Notes: generated by a model from the letters alone, not told the origin. DNA of 64,000 nucleotides from Wigglesworthia glossinidia (GCA_030827005.1 JAVBJL010000008.1:23926-87925); one strand, 5' to 3'; positions 47,949-58,868 are shown, counted from the first letter of the stretch. Made by a program: numbers and translations.

Positions 47949-48503
47949 ATGAAAAAATTTTTTTTTATTTTCTTTATTCTTTGCAGTCTTATTAATTCAA
48001 ATATAGTATTAAGTACAACAAATAATACGAGTTCTAATTTAATTAGAGTAGGATTTTCACCTGGAAATACTGCTCAAAAAATAATATTAGATGCAATAAA
48101 AGAATCGTCTATTTCAATTGATATAGCAGCATATTCGTTTACAAGTAAATTAATTAGCCTCGCTTTAATAGATGCGGAACAGCGCGGAGTAAAAATTAGA
48201 ATTTTAGCAGATAAAAAATCAAATAGTGGAAAATATACTGCGGCTACATATCTATCTAATCATAAAATACCTGTACGATTAAATGATAAATATTCTATTA
48301 TGCATAATAAGTTCATGATTATCGATCACAAATCAGTGCAAACTGGATCATTTAATTATACACAAAGCGCAGCAAATAAAAATGCAGAAAATGTCATTTT
48401 TATAAAAAATATTGCAGAAATTGCAGAAAAATATGAAATAGAATTTAATAGACTATGGAATGAAGCATCTGAAAAAAATAAAAATTACTTAATTAGCAAC
48501 TAG
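47949..48503 (+). CDS. Phospholipase D-family (Nuc-like) secreted/periplasmic endonuclease
   Basis: 184 aa; N-terminal signal peptide; single HKD motif HNKFMIIDHKSVQTGSFNYTQSAANKNAENV. Confidence 0.85.
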   Translation: MKKFFFIFFILCSLINSNIVLSTTNNTSSNLIRVGFSPGNTAQKIILDAIKESSISIDIAAYSFTSKLISLALIDAEQRGVKIRILADKKSNSGKYTAATYLSNHKIPVRLNDKYSIMHNKFMIIDHKSVQTGSFNYTQSAANKNAENVIFIKNIAEIAEKYEIEFNRLWNEASEKNKNYLISN

Positions 48504-48547
48504 CCGATTCAGCGCATAACACGAAAACCCAATTTATTTAAAATCAA

Positions 48548-49179
48548 ATGAATAAAAAAAAATTTCCGAAATCTTTACAAGATTGCAACAAAAAATACCA
48601 AAACCAGTAATTGAGTTAAAATTTTCATCCCACTTTGAACTTTTTATTGCTGTTTTATTATCTGCAAGATCAAGAGATACGCAAGTAAATAAAATAACTA
48701 AAAAATTATTCATTCAAGCTAGTAATCCTAGAGATATGTTAAATTTAGGTAGAAAAAAAATTATTTATCATATTCGTTCTATTGGATTATATAAAAAAAA
48801 AACCGAATTTATAATAAAATCTTGTCAAATACTAGTACGAAAATTTCATGGGAATATTCCAAGTAATAGACGTAATCTAGAGCTACTACCTGGTATCGGA
48901 AGAAAAAGCGCTAATGTGATATTAAATACTGCATTTAATAAAAAAACTATTGGAGTGGATACACATGTTTTGCGAGTTAGTAATAGATTGGGTCTGTCAA
49001 ATTCGAACAGTCCTAAATTAGTCGAACATCAACTAATTACTCGAATTCCAAAAAAATTCATCTTAAATAGTCATATCTGGTTGGTATTGCATGGAAGATA
49101 CGTGTGTAAATCCAGACATCCTTTGTGCAAAAATTGTAGTTTAAATGATCTTTGTTCCTACAGGATCAAAATTAGTTAA
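48548..49179 (+). CDS. nth: Endonuclease III, frameshifted at codons 3-5 in a poly(A) tract
   Basis: ORF 48583-49179 lacks the Nth N-terminus; ATG at 48548 followed by AAT then A9 (48554-48562); adding one A gives MNKKKISEIFTRLQQKIPKPVIELKFSS, which aligns with the E. coli Nth N-terminus. C-terminal CKSRHPLCKNCSLNDLC 4Fe-4S motif retained. Confidence 0.9.
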
Positions 49180-49183
49180 AAAA

Positions 49184-50464
49184 TTAATTATTCCAGACTA
49201 ATAAGCAAAAATTTTTTTTTCCTTTTTTTAAAAGTGTATATCGTTGATACAATTTATCTGAATGACTCAAAATATAGTTTGAAGATATATTTTTTTTATT
49301 ATTAATAGAAATTGAGGAACATAAAATCATATTTTTAGCATTTTGTTTTGATGTAGATAACCCGGAACCTACTAAAATATTTTTAATATCCATACATTTT
49401 TTAAATATGTTATATGTATTCATTCCTGAATTAGACAATAAGATTAAATCTTTTTCTGAAATATTTAAAATATTTTTATGAAATAAAATTTCTGTTGCTT
49501 TTTGTACTAAATTTAATTTATGTTTTCCATGTACAAAACGAGTGATTTCTTGAGCTAAAATTTTTTGAATTTCAAATGGTTTTATTTGTTTATTGACAAA
49601 TTTTTTTTCTAATGCATTAATGTCTGAAATTTTTAAAAAAGTAAACATTTTTAAAAATTTGAATACATTTGCGTCTGCACAATTCATCCAAAATTGGTAA
49701 AAATCATAAACGCTGGTTTTATTTTTATCTAACCATATTACATTATCATCGTCTGATTTTCCCAGTTTAGAACCATTAGATCGAAGCATTAATGGTGTGG
49801 TAACTCCATATACTGATTTTTTATTTACGTGTTTTACTAAATCAATTCCTAAAGTAATATTTCCCCACTGATCTGAGCCTCCAATTTGTAGAGACACATT
49901 ATATTTTTTATTTAAAAAACAATAATCGTATCCTTGTAAAAAACTATAAGAAAATGTCATCAATGATAAATGACATTTATTTTTGAGTTTAGTTTTAATT
50001 ATTTCTTTATTCAATAATTTGTTTATTGAACAATAAATTCCAATTTTTCTTAAAAAATTTAAAATTGTTAAATTTTTTAACCAAAAATAGTTATTTAATA
50101 TATGTAGTTTAGATGGATTTTTTTTGCAAAATAAAAATTTTTTAATTTGTTTTTTTATATTTTTAGTCCAATTACAAATTGAACCATGCGATAATAGTTT
50201 TATATTTTTTTCTTTAAAACTAGGATCTCCAATTAGAGCCGTACCTTGTCCTATTACAATGATTAATGTATGACCGCTTAAATAAAAATGCTTTAAACAT
50301 AACAAAGGAACTAAATGCCCTATATGTAAGCTTTCTGCAGTTGGATCAAAGCCGCAGTACAAGTTAATTTTTTTTTCTTGCATAATTTTTTTTAGATTAT
50401 CTTTATCGGTTAATTTTGAAATTAAACCTCGACTAAATAATTCTTGAATTATATCAATTTTCAT
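49184..50464 (-). CDS. tyrS: Tyrosyl-tRNA synthetase
   Basis: YCGFDPTAESLHIGHLVPL; QIGGSDQWGNI; KLGKSDDD; C-terminal S4. Confidence 0.97.
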   Translation of the reverse strand: MKIDIIQELFSRGLISKLTDKDNLKKIMQEKKINLYCGFDPTAESLHIGHLVPLLCLKHFYLSGHTLIIVIGQGTALIGDPSFKEKNIKLLSHGSICNWTKNIKKQIKKFLFCKKNPSKLHILNNYFWLKNLTILNFLRKIGIYCSINKLLNKEIIKTKLKNKCHLSLMTFSYSFLQGYDYCFLNKKYNVSLQIGGSDQWGNITLGIDLVKHVNKKSVYGVTTPLMLRSNGSKLGKSDDDNVIWLDKNKTSVYDFYQFWMNCADANVFKFLKMFTFLKISDINALEKKFVNKQIKPFEIQKILAQEITRFVHGKHKLNLVQKATEILFHKNILNISEKDLILLSNSGMNTYNIFKKCMDIKNILVGSGLSTSKQNAKNMILCSSISINNKKNISSNYILSHSDKLYQRYTLLKKGKKNFCLLVWNN

Positions 50465-50505
50465 TTTTGTCTAGTATAAAAATATATTTTTTTAAAAAGT
50501 TAAAA

Positions 50506-51156
50506 TTATGGAGCTATGCGTGTCACTATCCATTTTGAATGAATTTTTTCATATAAAAATCTATCATGTAATCGGTTGCGTCTGCCTTGCCAAAATTCTG
50601 CTGTGTAAATATCCACTTGATATCCACCCCAAAATTTTGGAAATGGCACTATGGAATTTTCAAATTTTTTTTGAAATGTTTTAAATGTATGTTCTAGTAT
50701 GTTTCTATTAGAAATTTTTCGTGATTGCTGTGATGCCCAGATGCTAATTTGGCTCAATTTCGGACGCGTATAAAAGTATTTTAAACTCTTATCGTGCGAT
50801 ATTTTTTTTGCAGTTCCTAAAAGTAAAATTTGTCTATTGATGTTATTCCATATAAATAATAAGCTCACGCGAGAATTATACTTTATATGCAATGCTTTTT
50901 TACTAGAAAAATTAGTAAAAAATATAATCTTTTTTTTTTCAATTTTTTTCATCGAAACAATTCTTTGATGGGATTGATGATTTTTATCTATGGTTCCCAA
51001 GCTCATCATATTAAAATCTGGTATTTTTGCTTCGTATGCATCTTTTAACCATATCTTAAATAAATTAATTGGATGATAAGTTAATTGAAAACTTCTTAGT
51101 TTTCCTTTTAAATATTCTCTGCGTGATAATAGAATTTTATTTATTTTTTTATTCAT
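50506..51156 (-). CDS. pdxH: Pyridoxamine 5'-phosphate oxidase
   Basis: FFTNFSSKKALHI; RPKLSQISIWASQQSRKI; FWGGYQV, EFWQGRRNRLHDR. Confidence 0.96.
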   Translation of the reverse strand: MNKKINKILLSRREYLKGKLRSFQLTYHPINLFKIWLKDAYEAKIPDFNMMSLGTIDKNHQSHQRIVSMKKIEKKKIIFFTNFSSKKALHIKYNSRVSLLFIWNNINRQILLLGTAKKISHDKSLKYFYTRPKLSQISIWASQQSRKISNRNILEHTFKTFQKKFENSIVPFPKFWGGYQVDIYTAEFWQGRRNRLHDRFLYEKIHSKWIVTRIAP

Positions 51157-51256
51157 TTAATAACAAATTAGACATAGTAATTATAATTTTTAAAATTTGC
51201 CGGCCTCGAAATAAGACCGGATATAAGTTAGTAGCTTAAAATTTATTTTAATACAA

Positions 51257-51691
51257 TTAAGATTTATTGTATAATTCTAAAATATTTTTTTCTAATTTAG
51301 AGATCATCTGACTCAGCCATTCAATTTCTTCTTGACTAATGCCTTGAAGAACTTCTTTACGCGTAGTATGGATGACACTATTTACTTCTTTAATAATTGG
51401 TTCTGCAAATTTAGTTAACTTAATTCTTTTAGCTCTTCGATCGTTTGTACATGTATGACGTGTGATGAGTTTTTTTTCTTCTAACTGATCTAATGTTCTT
51501 ACTAATGAAGGCTGTTCGATTCCTATAGATTTTGCTAATTGAATTTGAGATTGTTCTGGTGGTAGTTGACAGATATTATGTAAAGTTATCCAGTGTGTTT
51601 GTGTAAGCTCTAATGGTTTTAAGCGATGATCAATCAGGGCACGCCATATTCTTACTAAACGCGCTAAATCAGATCCTAAAGGTGATTCCAA
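51257..51691 (-). CDS. slyA: MarR-family transcriptional regulator SlyA
   Basis: [71 protein letters not shown], near-identical to enterobacterial SlyA. Confidence 0.97.
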   Translation of the reverse strand: MESPLGSDLARLVRIWRALIDHRLKPLELTQTHWITLHNICQLPPEQSQIQLAKSIGIEQPSLVRTLDQLEEKKLITRHTCTNDRRAKRIKLTKFAEPIIKEVNSVIHTTRKEVLQGISQEEIEWLSQMISKLEKNILELYNKS

Positions 51692-52150
51692 TTTTATCTC
51701 CTTATTTGTAATAAGTATTCAATATTTTTTTTGTTTTATTAAAGTATTTTTATGTATACAGGTATTATTTACTTTAAATAAGTATGATTATACATTTTTT
51801 TAAAAAATATATACAATGTTTATATTTGTTATTTTAATATTTTATTTTATATTAATTTCGTTAAAAATTTTTATTTTCATTCTTTAAATTATTAATAAGT
51901 AATAATTATATTTTTACAATAAAAACATTCATGCATATATTATTTTATAAGAAATTTAGAAAATACAAAATAAGATGCTATAATCGTTAATTAATAAAAT
52001 TATTAACTTAATTATAGTTAATTAAAATAAATCATTATATAAAAGTCAATAATATTTTTTAAGAATTATTTCAATTTATACATCCTAAGTTTTTTAATAG
52101 AAAATTAGTTTTATTTAAACTTTAAATTTTATTTTTATTATAATTTTACC

Positions 52151-52798
52151 ATGTTTCAAAAAATCGAAGAAAATACTTTATATAAACGATTTAGAGGTTT
52201 TTATCCAGTAGTTATTGATGTAGAAACTGCAGGATTCAACTCTAGCAAAGATGCTCTATTAGAAATTGCAATAATTACATTTAAAATGGATTATGATGGG
52301 TGGTTGGTAATAGATCAAAAATTACATTTTCATATTATCCCCTTTCCTGGTTTAAATATTGAAAAATCAGCATTAGCTTTTAATAAAATCGATCCTTATA
52401 ATCCTTTTCGAATTGCAATAAAAGAACGCGAAGCATTAAAAAAAATTTTTCAAACAGTACGTCAGGGAATTAAAATACAATCCTGTAATAAAGCCATTGT
52501 AGTTGCGCATAATGCAGCTTTTGATCACAGTTTTTTAATGGCAGCTACTAAACGATCATTGTTGAAATATAATCCGTTTCATCTATTTTCGACTTTTGAT
52601 ACAGCAACGCTAAGCGGACTAGTTTTAGGACAAACAGTATTGGCTAAAGCATGTGCGACGGCAGGAATTAGATTTGATAGCAATGCGGCGCATTCTGCGT
52701 TATATGACACAGAAATAACTGCGAAATTATTTTGTGAAATAGTGAATCGTTGGAAACGTTTAGGTGGGTGGCCAATTAAACGATATAAAAAGTATTAA
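52151..52798 (+). CDS. rnt: Ribonuclease T
   Basis: [56 protein letters not shown]. Confidence 0.97.
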   Translation: MFQKIEENTLYKRFRGFYPVVIDVETAGFNSSKDALLEIAIITFKMDYDGWLVIDQKLHFHIIPFPGLNIEKSALAFNKIDPYNPFRIAIKEREALKKIFQTVRQGIKIQSCNKAIVVAHNAAFDHSFLMAATKRSLLKYNPFHLFSTFDTATLSGLVLGQTVLAKACATAGIRFDSNAAHSALYDTEITAKLFCEIVNRWKRLGGWPIKRYKKY

Positions 52799-52813
52799 AA
52801 ACAAATTTTTAAT
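52794..52813. terminator. Putative bidirectional terminator at the convergent rnt/grxD junction
   Basis: Perfect 8-bp stem ATTAAAAA-CAAA-TTTTTAAT overlapping the rnt stop codon. Confidence 0.45.
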
Positions 52814-52826
52814 TTATTATTAATTT

Positions 52827-53162
52827 TTATTCATCAGGAATTGCTGATTTCAACGCGTTACTTATCAGTGGCACTAATTCTCCATTCTTATGCATTTGAG
52901 TTACAATATCACATCCTCCAATTAAGTTACCATTAATCCATAATTGAGGAAACGTGGGCCAATTAGCAAAATCTGGTAGTTGTAATCGAATATCTGGATT
53001 TTCAATAACGTCTACATATGCGAATTTAAATCCTAAATTACATAGTATTTGTGATATTTGTGCAGAAAAACCGCATTTTGGATTTTCTGGCGATCCTTTC
53101 ATGTATAAAAGGATTAAATTTTTTTTTATTTGTTCTTGAATTTTTTTTGTCGTATTGTCCAT
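52827..53162 (-). CDS. grxD: Monothiol glutaredoxin Grx4
   Basis: LYMKGSPENPKCGFSAQ (CGFS), WPTFPQLWINGNLIGGCDIV. Confidence 0.97.
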   Translation of the reverse strand: MDNTTKKIQEQIKKNLILLYMKGSPENPKCGFSAQISQILCNLGFKFAYVDVIENPDIRLQLPDFANWPTFPQLWINGNLIGGCDIVTQMHKNGELVPLISNALKSAIPDE

Positions 53163-53229
53163 TTATAATTTTCCAATAATTATTATTTTTTTGATTTTAA
53201 AAAATATTTATATGTATAGTTGAACTTTT

Positions 53230-53856
53230 CTAATCAATCTCGCAATTAAATTTTTTATTTAATATTCTTTCAACAGTATCAACTATTATTTGTGTGTTTA
53301 AATCTATTTCGATATTTACTAAGCTACCTATTTTTTTGTATTTTAAAGCCGTTTTTTCAATTGTTTCAGGAATTAAATGTATATAAAAACCATTATTTAA
53401 TATTTTTGAAATAGTTAAACTAATTCCATCAATTCCAACGTATCCCTTATAAAAAAAATATTTCATTATTTTTTTATTCGGTATTGTAATATAAATAGTT
53501 TTTTTATTTTCAGTGCATTGAATTTCTGATATCGTTCCAAAACATGTAATATGTCCAGACATAAGATGTCCGCCGATCGGTTGGTTAAGAGAAACTGATT
53601 TTTCTAAATTAATTTGATCTCCGATTTTTATTTTTTTGAAATTTGTAATATCAATTGTTTCTTTTATTAAATCAAATGTAATATTTTCATTTTCAATTTT
53701 AGTTATTGTTAAACAGCATCCATTATTTGATATCGAATCTCCTATTGATAAATTTGATAAAAGATTTTTTGGGAAAATAACACTATAGGTGAATATATCA
53801 GTGTTTTTTTTTAAAGTATTTACGAAACCTATTCCTTGTATAATTCCAGTAAACAT
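53230..53856 (-). CDS. ribE: Riboflavin synthase alpha chain
   Basis: MFTGIIQGIGFV; duplicated lumazine-binding domains; GGHLMSGHI. Confidence 0.95.
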   Translation of the reverse strand: MFTGIIQGIGFVNTLKKNTDIFTYSVIFPKNLLSNLSIGDSISNNGCCLTITKIENENITFDLIKETIDITNFKKIKIGDQINLEKSVSLNQPIGGHLMSGHITCFGTISEIQCTENKKTIYITIPNKKIMKYFFYKGYVGIDGISLTISKILNNGFYIHLIPETIEKTALKYKKIGSLVNIEIDLNTQIIVDTVERILNKKFNCEID

Positions 53857-53975
53857 AAAATTTATCTTATCAATTGTTTAATATTTATTTTATACATTTA
53901 GTATTTGCATGATTATAACTTTTAACAAATTTTAATTTAGTTTTATACGATTTATTTCAAAACTAAAAAAATTTA

Positions 53976-54050
53976 TACGTCTGAGTGGATTTGAACCACT
54001 GACCCCCACCATGTCAGGGTGGTACTCTGACCTTTCTGAGCTACAGACGT
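53976..54050 (-). tRNA. tRNA-Val (anticodon GAC)
   Basis: Minus strand ACGTCTG.TA.GCTC...CCACC CTGACAT GGTGG.GGGTC.AGTGG TTCAAAT CCACT.CAGACGT.A: full cloverleaf, anticodon GAC; 3' CCA not encoded. Confidence 0.95.
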
Positions 54051-54257
54051 AAATTAGATCTTTATATATTTAATAAAATAATAAATAGCAATAATTTTTT
54101 TACTATAAAATATTTAAATTAATTTAAATAAAATTACATTATATATATATTTATATAAATAACAATATGTGTTTGAAATATTATTTATATAAGAACAGTA
54201 TATAAAAACTAAAATTTAGTATATTATAATCACGTTAACTCTTCCAAAAAAAACAAT

Positions 54258-55310
54258 ATGGAAAATAAAAAAAGTCTACTATATAAAGATTCAGGGGTTA
54301 ATATTAAATCGGCTAACAATTTAATAAAAAAAATCAAATCTTTAGCGCGTAAAACACATGCTAAAGAAGTTATGAATAATATTGGTGGATTCTCTTCCCT
54401 ATGTGCCATCCCAAAAAAATATCATCAACCAATATTAGTTTTAAGTACAGATGGAGTAGGAACAAAACTACGTTTTGCAATTGATAACAATATTTATAAA
54501 AATATCGGAGTCGATTTAGTAGCAATGTGTGTCAATGATATAATCACACAAGGAGCGCAGCCTTTATTTTTTTTAGATTATTATGCGACTGGAAAGTTAA
54601 ATCTCGATATATCTATAAAAATTATTGAAGGAATAATAACAGGATGTGAAATTTCTAAATGTTCATTAGTCGGTGGGGAAACATCTGAAATGCCAGGAAT
54701 GTATGCAAAAAAAGATTTTGATCTATCCGGTTTTTGCGTAGGAGTAGTAGAAAAATCGAAAATAATTAATGTTGATAAAGTTAACATTGGAAATTCAATT
54801 ATTGCTCTTAGCTCTAGTGGATTACATTCTAACGGATATTCTTTAATAAGAAATATTATAAAAAAAAATAAAATAGACTATCATAATTATCTTTTAGATA
54901 ATAAAAAATTAATTGATCACCTATTAATTCCTACTCGTATTTATGTTAATTCAATAATTAATTTGATAAAAAAAATTAATGTACATGCGATTGCACATAT
55001 TACCGGAGGAGGTTTGATTGAAAATATTCCAAGAATTTTACCAAAGAACACATGCGCAGTCATTAAAGAAAAAACTTGGAAATGGCCAAATATTTTTAGT
55101 TGGATAAGTAAAATTGGTAATATTCAGAAAAATGAAATGTATAATACATTCAATTGTGGAATTGGAATGATTATTATTATTTCTTCAAAAGATATACAAA
55201 ATTCATTGAAAATACTAAAAGATAGCGGAGAAAATGCATGGATAATTGGAAAAATTATTGATAAAAATTTATACAAACAATCAATATATTTTGAAAATTT
55301 TTTTGATTAA
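54258..55310 (+). CDS. purM: Phosphoribosylformylglycinamidine cyclo-ligase
   Basis: 350 aa; STDGVGTKLRFA; DLVAMCVNDIITQGAQPLFFLDYYATG; GGETSEMPGMY. Confidence 0.96.
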   Translation: MENKKSLLYKDSGVNIKSANNLIKKIKSLARKTHAKEVMNNIGGFSSLCAIPKKYHQPILVLSTDGVGTKLRFAIDNNIYKNIGVDLVAMCVNDIITQGAQPLFFLDYYATGKLNLDISIKIIEGIITGCEISKCSLVGGETSEMPGMYAKKDFDLSGFCVGVVEKSKIINVDKVNIGNSIIALSSSGLHSNGYSLIRNIIKKNKIDYHNYLLDNKKLIDHLLIPTRIYVNSIINLIKKINVHAIAHITGGGLIENIPRILPKNTCAVIKEKTWKWPNIFSWISKIGNIQKNEMYNTFNCGIGMIIIISSKDIQNSLKILKDSGENAWIIGKIIDKNLYKQSIYFENFFD

Positions 55311-55575
55311 AATTATTATATACTTACTAAATAAAATAATCTAAATTTAAAGACATATAGTTTATAAGATGTATTAAAAAAATAAAATTTTAAAAACAAT
55401 CATATTCATAAGTTATTTGTTAATAAAATTACTATTAAAATAATTTATATAAATAAACCTATCCTGTAGATAGCTAAATTCTATTAATATACTAAAAGTT
55501 ATATCAACTGTAATATATCTAAAAATAATTATTAATTTAAATGCATAATAATTATAACTTTATAGGAAATTGTAC

Positions 55576-56466
55576 ATGTTTTCAGGCAGCATAGTAGCAT
55601 TGATTACACCCATGTTAAATTCTGGAAAAATAGATTTTGATAGTTTAAAAAATTTGATAAATTATCACATATGCAATAATACTTCGGCAATATTAATTAT
55701 AAGCTCTACTGGCGAGGGATATTCGTTAACTTTTAAAGAAAAATGCGAAGTATTAATATTTTCTTTAGAACTATGTGCCAATAAAATTCCTATTATTACA
55801 GGTATAGGATCGGCTTCATTTAAAGACATAACAAAACAAATATCTTTTTATAATCAAACAAAAATAAACGGATTTTTAATATCTACGCCATACTATAGCT
55901 GTCCAAATCAGGACGGATTATATCAGTATTTTAAAAAAATTTCTGAACTTACTAATGTTCCACAAATTATTTATAATATACCTCGTCGTACCGGATGCGA
56001 TATTTTACCAAAAACTGTTGCTAAATTGTCAAAAATTAAAAATATTGTTGGTATTAAAGAATCTAGTGGCGATCTAAGTCGAATTAAAAAGATAAAAATT
56101 ATATCTGATAATCATTTTAAAATACTTTGCGGAGACGATATACATATATTAGATTTTATAAAACTTGGTGGATCTGGAGTAATATCTATGGCATCTAACA
56201 TTATAGCTAAAGAGTCAGCACAGATATGTCGTTTAATGAATAATAAATATTACTATGAAGCAGAAAAAATATATAATAAATTGTACAATTTGTACCACGC
56301 ACTTACTATCGAACCTAATCCATCAGCTATTAAGTGGGCATGTAAATTTTTAGGATTAATTAAAACATGTAAATCGCGACTACCAATTTTACATATCAGT
56401 AAAAAACATGCATATTTTTTAAAAAATATATTAAAAACTATTTTTACAAATAAAAAATTTTTTTAG
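55576..56466 (+). CDS. dapA: 4-hydroxy-tetrahydrodipicolinate synthase
   Basis: MFSGSIVALITPM; YNIPRRTGCDI; GIKESSGD; ATG at 55576 preferred over TTG 55570. Confidence 0.95.
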   Translation: MFSGSIVALITPMLNSGKIDFDSLKNLINYHICNNTSAILIISSTGEGYSLTFKEKCEVLIFSLELCANKIPIITGIGSASFKDITKQISFYNQTKINGFLISTPYYSCPNQDGLYQYFKKISELTNVPQIIYNIPRRTGCDILPKTVAKLSKIKNIVGIKESSGDLSRIKKIKIISDNHFKILCGDDIHILDFIKLGGSGVISMASNIIAKESAQICRLMNNKYYYEAEKIYNKLYNLYHALTIEPNPSAIKWACKFLGLIKTCKSRLPILHISKKHAYFLKNILKTIFTNKKFF

Positions 56467-56510
56467 AATTATATTCTTTATTAAAATTTATTTGAAATTT
56501 CATTTATTAT

Positions 56511-57230
56511 ATGAAAATTATAAAACATAATAAAATTTATGATGGTAAATCGAAAAAGTTATATGAAACGAATGATTCTAATATACTAATATTACAATTT
56601 AAAGAAACTATGTCTAAATGTAATGGAAAATATATTAAAAAATTTGTAAAAAAAGATATTATTAATAATAAGTTTAGTTATTTTATTATGAATTTATTGT
56701 CTAAAAATAATGTAAAAACTCATATAATATCTTTATTATCAGAAAATCAAACATTAGTTAAAAATTTAAATATGTTTCCTATAGAATGTGTAATGCGTAA
56801 TTACGCAGCTGGATCAATAGTGAAAAGACTTAAAATTAAAGACAAGTCTTTTTTAAAACCTCCAGTATTTGAGATATATCTTAAAAACGATGATCTTGGA
56901 GATCCATTAATTAATGACTCTCACTGTATTACATTTAATTTAATTAGCAAAATACATCTGGAAAACATAAAAAAAATAATAAATCAAGTTAACCATATTT
57001 TAAAAAAGTTATTTTATAAAGCAGAATTAATATTAGTGGATTTTAAATTAGAATTTGGTCTATTTAATAATGTTTTGACGCTAGGAGATGAATTTTCTTT
57101 AGATAGCAGTAGAATTTGGGAAAAAAATACATTTAAAACAATGGATAAAGATATTTTTAGAAATAATTTAAATTTTGATATTATTAGATGTTATCAAAAA
57201 GTAGCTAAAAAAATTGGATGCGATCTTTAA
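56511..57230 (+). CDS. purC: Phosphoribosylaminoimidazole-succinocarboxamide synthase
   Basis: KIYDGKSKKLYET; PIECVMRNYAAGSIVKRL; LVDFKLEFG, GDEFSLDSSRIW. Confidence 0.95.
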   Translation: MKIIKHNKIYDGKSKKLYETNDSNILILQFKETMSKCNGKYIKKFVKKDIINNKFSYFIMNLLSKNNVKTHIISLLSENQTLVKNLNMFPIECVMRNYAAGSIVKRLKIKDKSFLKPPVFEIYLKNDDLGDPLINDSHCITFNLISKIHLENIKKIINQVNHILKKLFYKAELILVDFKLEFGLFNNVLTLGDEFSLDSSRIWEKNTFKTMDKDIFRNNLNFDIIRCYQKVAKKIGCDL

Positions 57231-57310
57231 AAAAAGATAAAAAATTATAGATAAATTAATTTTTAAATACTTTAATAATTGATAATCTTTTTAATTTTAA
57301 ATAAACGTAC

Positions 57311-58567
57311 TTATTTTTTTAATCTTTTAATATTTGCACCTAATTGTCGAAGCTTATTTTCAATACAATCATATCCGCGATCAATATGAGAAACACAGTC
57401 TACTATTGTAATTCCATCTGCAATGCATCCCGCGAGTATGAGACTTGCAGAAGATCGTAAATCTTTAGCAATTACTTGTGTTCCATATAGCTGCTTAACT
57501 CCATAGCAAAAAATTTTATTGCTTTTAATAATTGCTTTTGCGCCCATTCTTATAAGTTCTGGAACGTGCATAAATCTATTTTCAAAAATTGTTTCTACAA
57601 TAACACCTAAACCTTGAGAAACTAAATTTAATAAAGTAAATTGAGCTTGCATATCTGTTGGAAATCCAGGATACGGTTCTGTTTTAATTTTAACAGCACG
57701 AGGCCTTTTCCCGCACATATCAAGTGTAATCCAATTTTTACCAATATTAATTTTTGCACCTGCTTCGTATAATTTTTTTAATACAATATTTAAATTATTA
57801 GGATTAGTATCGTAACACGTAATTTTACCTCTAGACACTGCTCCTGCAACCAAGAATGTACCAGTTTCTATACGATCTGGCAATATACGATATACACCGC
57901 CTCTCAATTTTTTTACACCCTGAATAATAATAGTTTTTGTCCCTAAGCCATGTATTTTGGCTCCTAATAAAATTAAAAAATTAGCTGTATCTATTACCTC
58001 TGGTTCCCTCGCGGCATTTTCAATTACAGTCATGCCGATTGCTAATGTTGCAGCGCTCATTATCGTAACTGTTGCTCCTACACTGCTTTTTTTCATTACA
58101 ATATGTGCACAGTGTAATCTCCCTTTTACATTAGCTTTAACATATCCATCTTTAAAATAGATTTTTGCACCAAGTTTTTTTAAACCATCAATATGGAGAT
58201 CGACTGGTCTAGATCCAATGGCGCAACCTCCAGGAAGAGAAATTTTGCCTTCTCCAAATCTAGCAAGTAGAGGACCTAAAATCCAAATGGAAGCACGTAT
58301 GGTCTTTGCTAATTGACATGGGGCATGGTATATATTAATACTTCTTGCATTAATATAAATAGATTTATTTTCTTCAACTTTAGCTCCTAAATATTTTAAT
58401 AAATTTATAGCAATTTCGATATCTTTTAATTTAGGTACATTTTGTATTTCGATTTCTTCTTCTGATAATATTGTTGCAAATAAAATAGGAAGAGAAGAAT
58501 TTTTAGCACCTGATATTATGACATCTCCACTTAATTTAGTTGTACCTTGAATGTAAAATTGATTCAC
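57311..58567 (-). CDS. murA: UDP-N-acetylglucosamine 1-carboxyvinyltransferase
   Basis: [32 protein letters not shown] catalytic Cys; 418 aa. Confidence 0.97.
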   Translation of the reverse strand: MNQFYIQGTTKLSGDVIISGAKNSSLPILFATILSEEEIEIQNVPKLKDIEIAINLLKYLGAKVEENKSIYINARSINIYHAPCQLAKTIRASIWILGPLLARFGEGKISLPGGCAIGSRPVDLHIDGLKKLGAKIYFKDGYVKANVKGRLHCAHIVMKKSSVGATVTIMSAATLAIGMTVIENAAREPEVIDTANFLILLGAKIHGLGTKTIIIQGVKKLRGGVYRILPDRIETGTFLVAGAVSRGKITCYDTNPNNLNIVLKKLYEAGAKINIGKNWITLDMCGKRPRAVKIKTEPYPGFPTDMQAQFTLLNLVSQGLGVIVETIFENRFMHVPELIRMGAKAIIKSNKIFCYGVKQLYGTQVIAKDLRSSASLILAGCIADGITIVDCVSHIDRGYDCIENKLRQLGANIKRLKK

Positions 58568-58607
58568 TGTGAGTTTATCTCTATCAATTTATGAATAAAT
58601 ATAATAA

Positions 58608-58868
58608 TTATCTATTTTTAAAATTAATTTTATTTTTCAATTCCCATTCTTTTAAAGTATATGGATAAATAGATATAGCATGAATAGAATTATTTTTAAT
58701 ATATGGTTTTAAATATTTATAAATCATTTGTTCTCTTTGCACATGATTAAGTTGAGAAAAAATATCACTAATTAAAGTAATTTTAAAATATTTTCCATTA
58801 TTAGTTATATGAATATCATTAAATTGAAGTTTATTTTTCAGTATATTTTTTATTTCTTTAATTTCCAT
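58608..58868 (-). CDS. ibaG: BolA-family protein IbaG (YrbA)
   Basis: 86 aa; HVQREQMIYKYLKPYIKNNSIHAISI; adjacent to murA as in E. coli. Confidence 0.88.
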   Translation of the reverse strand: MEIKEIKNILKNKLQFNDIHITNNGKYFKITLISDIFSQLNHVQREQMIYKYLKPYIKNNSIHAISIYPYTLKEWELKNKINFKNR

